Shown: positions 15,005 to 17,112 of the stretch, one piece after another
Numbering within the stretch: position 1 is the stretch's first letter
Layout: the number at the start of each line of letters is the position of its first letter
From: Lachnospiraceae bacterium
Lineage (GTDB): Bacteria; Bacillota; Clostridia; Lachnospirales; Lachnospiraceae
Reading direction: 5' to 3'
Assembly (NCBI GenBank): GCA_003447895.1
Contig: DLYC01000261.1
Location: 1-17,112 of the forward strand
Length of the DNA stretch: 17,112 bases
Translations under genes and position numbers: made by a program
Notes under the pieces: generated by a model
The model's input: only the letters and a program-made list of their open reading frames with translations
Databases searched by the model: none
What the model was told of the DNA's origin: nothing

Positions 15005-15889
15005 ATGGCTTTATTTAAAGGAGCAGGTGTCGCAATGGTGACACCTATGAAAGAGAACGGAGAGATCGATTATGAGGTGTTGGGAAAGCTGATCGAGGAC
15101 CAGATCGCCGGCCACACGGACGCGATCATCATCTGCGGAACGACCGGCGAAGCGCCCACACTTGAGGACGACGAACATCTTGAGGCGATCCGCTTCACCG
15201 TGGAGAAGACGGCAGGAAGGATCCCGGTCATCGCGGGGACAGGATCCAACAATACGGCGCACGCGATCATGATGTCCAAAGAGGCGCAGCAGCTGGGCGC
15301 GGACGGATGTCTTCTGGTGGCGCCTTACTACAATAAGGCGACGCAGAACGGTCTGGTGAAGCACTTTGCGGCCATCGCGGGGGCAGTCGACATTCCCTGC
15401 ATTCTCTACAATGTCCCGTCAAGGACCGGCTCCAACATTCTCCCGGAGACAGCCGTGAGGCTTGGCAGAGAAGTGGAGAATATTGTGGGAATCAAGGAAG
15501 CTTCCGGAAACATCAGCCAGGTGGGGAAACTTGCATCCCTCTGTGAGGGCGTTCTGGATATCTACTCGGGAAATGACGACCAGATCGTGCCGATCTGTTC
15601 GCTCGGAGGCGTCGGCGTAATTTCCGTGCTCTCCAACGTGGCGCCCAGAGAGACTCACGACATGGTGGAGTACTGCCTGACAAACCGCTACGACGAGGCG
15701 AGGAAGCTGCAGCACAGGGCCCTGGAACTTGTCAATTCGCTGTTCTGCGAAGTGAACCCGATTCCCGTCAAAGCGGCGCTCTGCATGCAGGGCTATGCGG
15801 TGGGAAGCCCGAGGCTTCCGCTGACAGAGATGGAGCCTGAGCATAAGGAGAGACTCCGGAAGGCCATGAAGGAATTCGGATGCCTGTAA
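15005..15889 (+). CDS. dapA: 4-hydroxy-tetrahydrodipicolinate synthase (DapA)
   Basis: Condenses pyruvate with aspartate-4-semialdehyde, the first committed step to diaminopimelate and lysine, in the cytoplasm. 294 aa is the standard length. ATG at 15005 has GGAGG 9 bases upstream. TIM-barrel aldolase of the NAL/DapA family. Visible residues: the pyruvate carboxylate-binding motif CGTTGEAPTL near residue 40; catalytic Tyr135 in LYNVPSRTG, where the Arg of SRTG is typical of true DapA enzymes and binds the semialdehyde carboxylate; the Schiff-base Lys164 in VGIKEASGN; and GNDDQIVP before the conserved SLGGVGVISVLSN. No other lysine genes are nearby. A short GCCGC/GCGGC hairpin (14970-14983) sits just before the Shine-Dalgarno sequence. 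I see no T-box or lysine riboswitch in the 80-base upstream gap. A dedicated promoter is not clear. Confidence 0.95.
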   Translation: MALFKGAGVAMVTPMKENGEIDYEVLGKLIEDQIAGHTDAIIICGTTGEAPTLEDDEHLEAIRFTVEKTAGRIPVIAGTGSNNTAHAIMMSKEAQQLGADGCLLVAPYYNKATQNGLVKHFAAIAGAVDIPCILYNVPSRTGSNILPETAVRLGREVENIVGIKEASGNISQVGKLASLCEGVLDIYSGNDDQIVPICSLGGVGVISVLSNVAPRETHDMVEYCLTNRYDEARKLQHRALELVNSLFCEVNPIPVKAALCMQGYAVGSPRLPLTEMEPEHKERLRKAMKEFGCL

Positions 15890-15895
15890 AGTAAA

Positions 15896-15967
15896 AAAAG
15901 GTGCCTGGCACCATTAAATTTCTATAAACTGAAGTTTATAAAAATTTAATGGTGCCAGGCACCTTTT
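15896..15967. terminator. Long nested-palindrome hairpin, probably a bidirectional terminator
   Basis: Two 35-base arms (15896-15930 and 15933-15967) pair with a single C/A mismatch around a tiny loop. The outer bases are A-rich on the left and T-rich on the right, so a U-tail forms on both strands. It fills the gap between dapA (stop at 15889) and the Bax-inhibitor gene (stop at 15970). Each arm itself contains a palindrome: GGTGCCTGGCACC on the left (15900-15912) and GGTGCCAGGCACC on the right. GGTGCC-x-GGCACC words resemble dispersed palindromic elements that I recall from other Firmicutes genomes, so it may be a repeat that now serves as a terminator. Confidence 0.85.
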
Positions 15968-15969
15968 AC

Positions 15970-16650
15970 TTACTTGCGTCTCTTTCCGGTGATCGACAGG
16001 ATCCGGATGAACAGGTTGATGACATCGAGATAGATGTCTGCGGCGCTGTCTATGGCGTTGTCCAGCGTCTTGGGGAACTGCTGGGCTCTGTACCAGTCGA
16101 GTCCGATGTAGCCGCAGAAGATCGCGGCGACCGCGTAGTCAATGATCGTCATGGGAAGTCCGAAGAGGAGACCTCCGACAAACTGGATCAGAATGCAGCC
16201 AAGAAGCGAGACGAACAGCGTCCTGCCAAGCCCTGCGAAGAACGCGGGATAGAGCATGGACAGGATGATCATGATCACAGTGACCAGGGCTGTCGCGATA
16301 AACGCGTAGGCGACGGAATGCCCGGTGAACGCAGTCACATAGAACGTGAGGAGAAGCCCCATGAAAACGGCCATCCCCGTAAATCCGGCGAAGCTCACCG
16401 CGGGATTGTCTGACCTGTGGACCAGGATCGAGCAGCCGATCGTGCCGACGAAATACAGGACCAGGACCAAAAGATAGTTGAGGCTCAGGATCTGGTAGAC
16501 GAAGAAAGTGGACATCACAACGTTGATGAGGATCCCCCACAAAAGCGTGAGCCCGATCGTCAGATTGTAAGTCCGCTCCGTCACCTGCGTCCCCACGCAG
16601 CTGTTCATGCGCTCGAGACGATATTCTTTATTCATATTCATATCAGCCAT
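15970..16650 (-). CDS. Bax inhibitor-1 (BI-1/YccA) family membrane protein
   Basis: 226-aa inner-membrane protein of the BI-1/YccA superfamily; bacterial members act as proton-sensitive calcium leak channels or modulate FtsH proteolysis, and the role here is unknown. AAAAGGAGG lies 9 bases before the ATG. A short polar N-terminus (to ~28) precedes seven hydrophobic segments. The hallmark is near the end: FCGYIGLDWYRAQQFPKTLDNAIDSAADIYLDVINLFIRILSITG, matching the conserved pattern ending ALxLYLDFINLFLxLLR. This includes the two Asp residues (DNAID and IYLD) expected for the pH-sensing pair. The C-terminus GKRRK is basic. It stands alone, divergent from a serA-like gene and convergent with dapA. 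Confidence 0.93.
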   Translation of the reverse strand: MADMNMNKEYRLERMNSCVGTQVTERTYNLTIGLTLLWGILINVVMSTFFVYQILSLNYLLVLVLYFVGTIGCSILVHRSDNPAVSFAGFTGMAVFMGLLLTFYVTAFTGHSVAYAFIATALVTVIMIILSMLYPAFFAGLGRTLFVSLLGCILIQFVGGLLFGLPMTIIDYAVAAIFCGYIGLDWYRAQQFPKTLDNAIDSAADIYLDVINLFIRILSITGKRRK

Positions 16651-16684
16651 AAGTTAATACCTCCTTTTGACCATTTCTGCCAAC

Positions 16685-16690
16685 ATTATA
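16685..16690 (-). promoter_or_regulatory. Candidate -10 box of the Bax-inhibitor-family gene
   Basis: TATAAT on the minus strand, about 35 bases before the ATG at 16650, within the sequence TGCTATATAAT that also offers a TGn extension. No good -35 hexamer is present at normal spacing. Confidence 0.5.
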
Positions 16691-16768
16691 TAGCATATCC
16701 GGGACAAAGAAAGTAAAAAAAGTGTGAATTAGGACGTCCTATTTCGCCGCTGCGGCAAATCGGCGATA

Positions 16769-16797
16769 TTGTGCGGTATGATATTTCGTTGTAAAAT
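16769..16797 (+). promoter_or_regulatory. Sigma-70 promoter of the serA-like gene
   Basis: TTGTGC (16769-16774) and TAAAAT (16792-16797) are exactly 17 bases apart. Transcription would begin near 16804, giving a ~64-base leader. The leader contains the inverted repeat GACCGG/CCGGTC (16823-16828, 16835-16840). A second one, GCCGC-T-GCGGC (16746-16756), lies upstream of the -35. Confidence 0.6.
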
Positions 16798-16867
16798 ATC
16801 CCATTGTCAATAGAAAGTGATAGACCGGTATCCGCCGGTCCAAAGAAAGGGTGAACAGGTGAATAGG

Positions 16868-17112
16868 ATGTTCAAATACGCATGTCTCAACAATATCTCC
16901 GAAAAAGGACTTGGAAATTTCACGGCAGAGTACCAAAAGACTGCGGACCCGGCCGAGGCACAGGGGATTCTTGTGCGGAGCGCCTCCCTGCATGATATGG
17001 AGTTTTCGAAGGATCTCCTGGCAATCGCGAGAGCGGGTGCCGGTGTCAACAATATCCCGCTGGAGCGCTGCGCAAGGCAGGGAATCGTGGTGTTCAATAC
17101 GCCGGGCGCCAA
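16868..17112 (+). CDS. serA: D-3-phosphoglycerate dehydrogenase-like protein, 3' end missing
   Basis: First 81 codons of a D-isomer-specific 2-hydroxyacid dehydrogenase, probably the NAD-dependent 3-phosphoglycerate dehydrogenase that starts serine synthesis. The frame runs off the window. The N-terminal substrate-binding domain shows ILVRSASLHD followed by LLAIARAGAGVNNIPLERCARQGIVVFNTPGAN, which matches the RAGAGVDNID...GI.V.NTPGAN block of SerA. I chose ATG at 16868 because AGGTG lies 6 bases upstream and the family N-terminus fits; an in-frame GTG at 16859 is the alternative and would add three residues. Other 2-hydroxyacid dehydrogenases share these motifs, and the NAD-binding domain that would decide is outside. 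Confidence 0.85.
   Translation, partial: MFKYACLNNISEKGLGNFTAEYQKTADPAEAQGILVRSASLHDMEFSKDLLAIARAGAGVNNIPLERCARQGIVVFNTPGA

Overview
The window looks like chromosomal DNA from a fairly GC-rich member of the Clostridia, most likely Lachnospiraceae. The reasons are strong AAAGGAGG ribosome binding sites, an NlpC/P60 protein with SH3 domains and a Gly/Ser/Thr/Glu-rich linker, a YfhO-type membrane protein, and an intracellular GH3 beta-glucosidase in the permuted domain order known from rumen and gut Clostridia. This placement is inference from gene content; no marker RNA gene is present. I see no phage genes, transposase genes, CRISPR array, tRNA or rRNA.

Layout. 2-1417 (+): 3' part of a cell-wall NlpC/P60 hydrolase, ending at a bidirectional terminator shared with the convergent YfhO-family membrane protein (4651-1469, -). 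4652-5246: a spacer holding a possible small basic-protein gene on the minus strand (5062-4856) with its own candidate promoter, a textbook Shine-Dalgarno sequence and a terminator. 5247-7454 (+): tex. 7530-10430 and 10462-11367 (+): permuted GH3 beta-glucosidase and ROK sugar kinase, a two-gene beta-glucoside catabolic unit that tex may read into. 11368-11747: a non-coding spacer between convergent genes, filled by a hairpin at the ROK stop codon, a roughly 280-base imperfect inverted-repeat element with branched internal hairpins, and the terminator of the next gene. 13472-11748 (-) and 13722-14924 (+): two divergent polytopic membrane proteins that look like GT-C-type glycosyltransferases. 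15005-15889 (+): dapA (lysine/cell-wall diaminopimelate synthesis). A long nested-palindrome hairpin separates dapA from a Bax-inhibitor-1-family membrane protein (16650-15970, -). 16868 to the end (+): start of a serA-like phosphoglycerate dehydrogenase, divergent from the Bax-inhibitor gene.

How it fits together. Several genes concern the envelope (NlpC/P60, YfhO, two GT-C-like proteins, and indirectly dapA), but they are separate transcription units and I see no single pathway operon. The only convincing functional operon is GH3 plus ROK kinase: hydrolysis of imported beta-glucosides in the cytoplasm followed by phosphorylation of the sugar.

The most unusual signals are the structured element at about 11406-11713, the possible orphan small gene at 4856-5062, the nested palindrome at 15896-15967, and low-complexity or repetitive insertions in five different proteins of the window.
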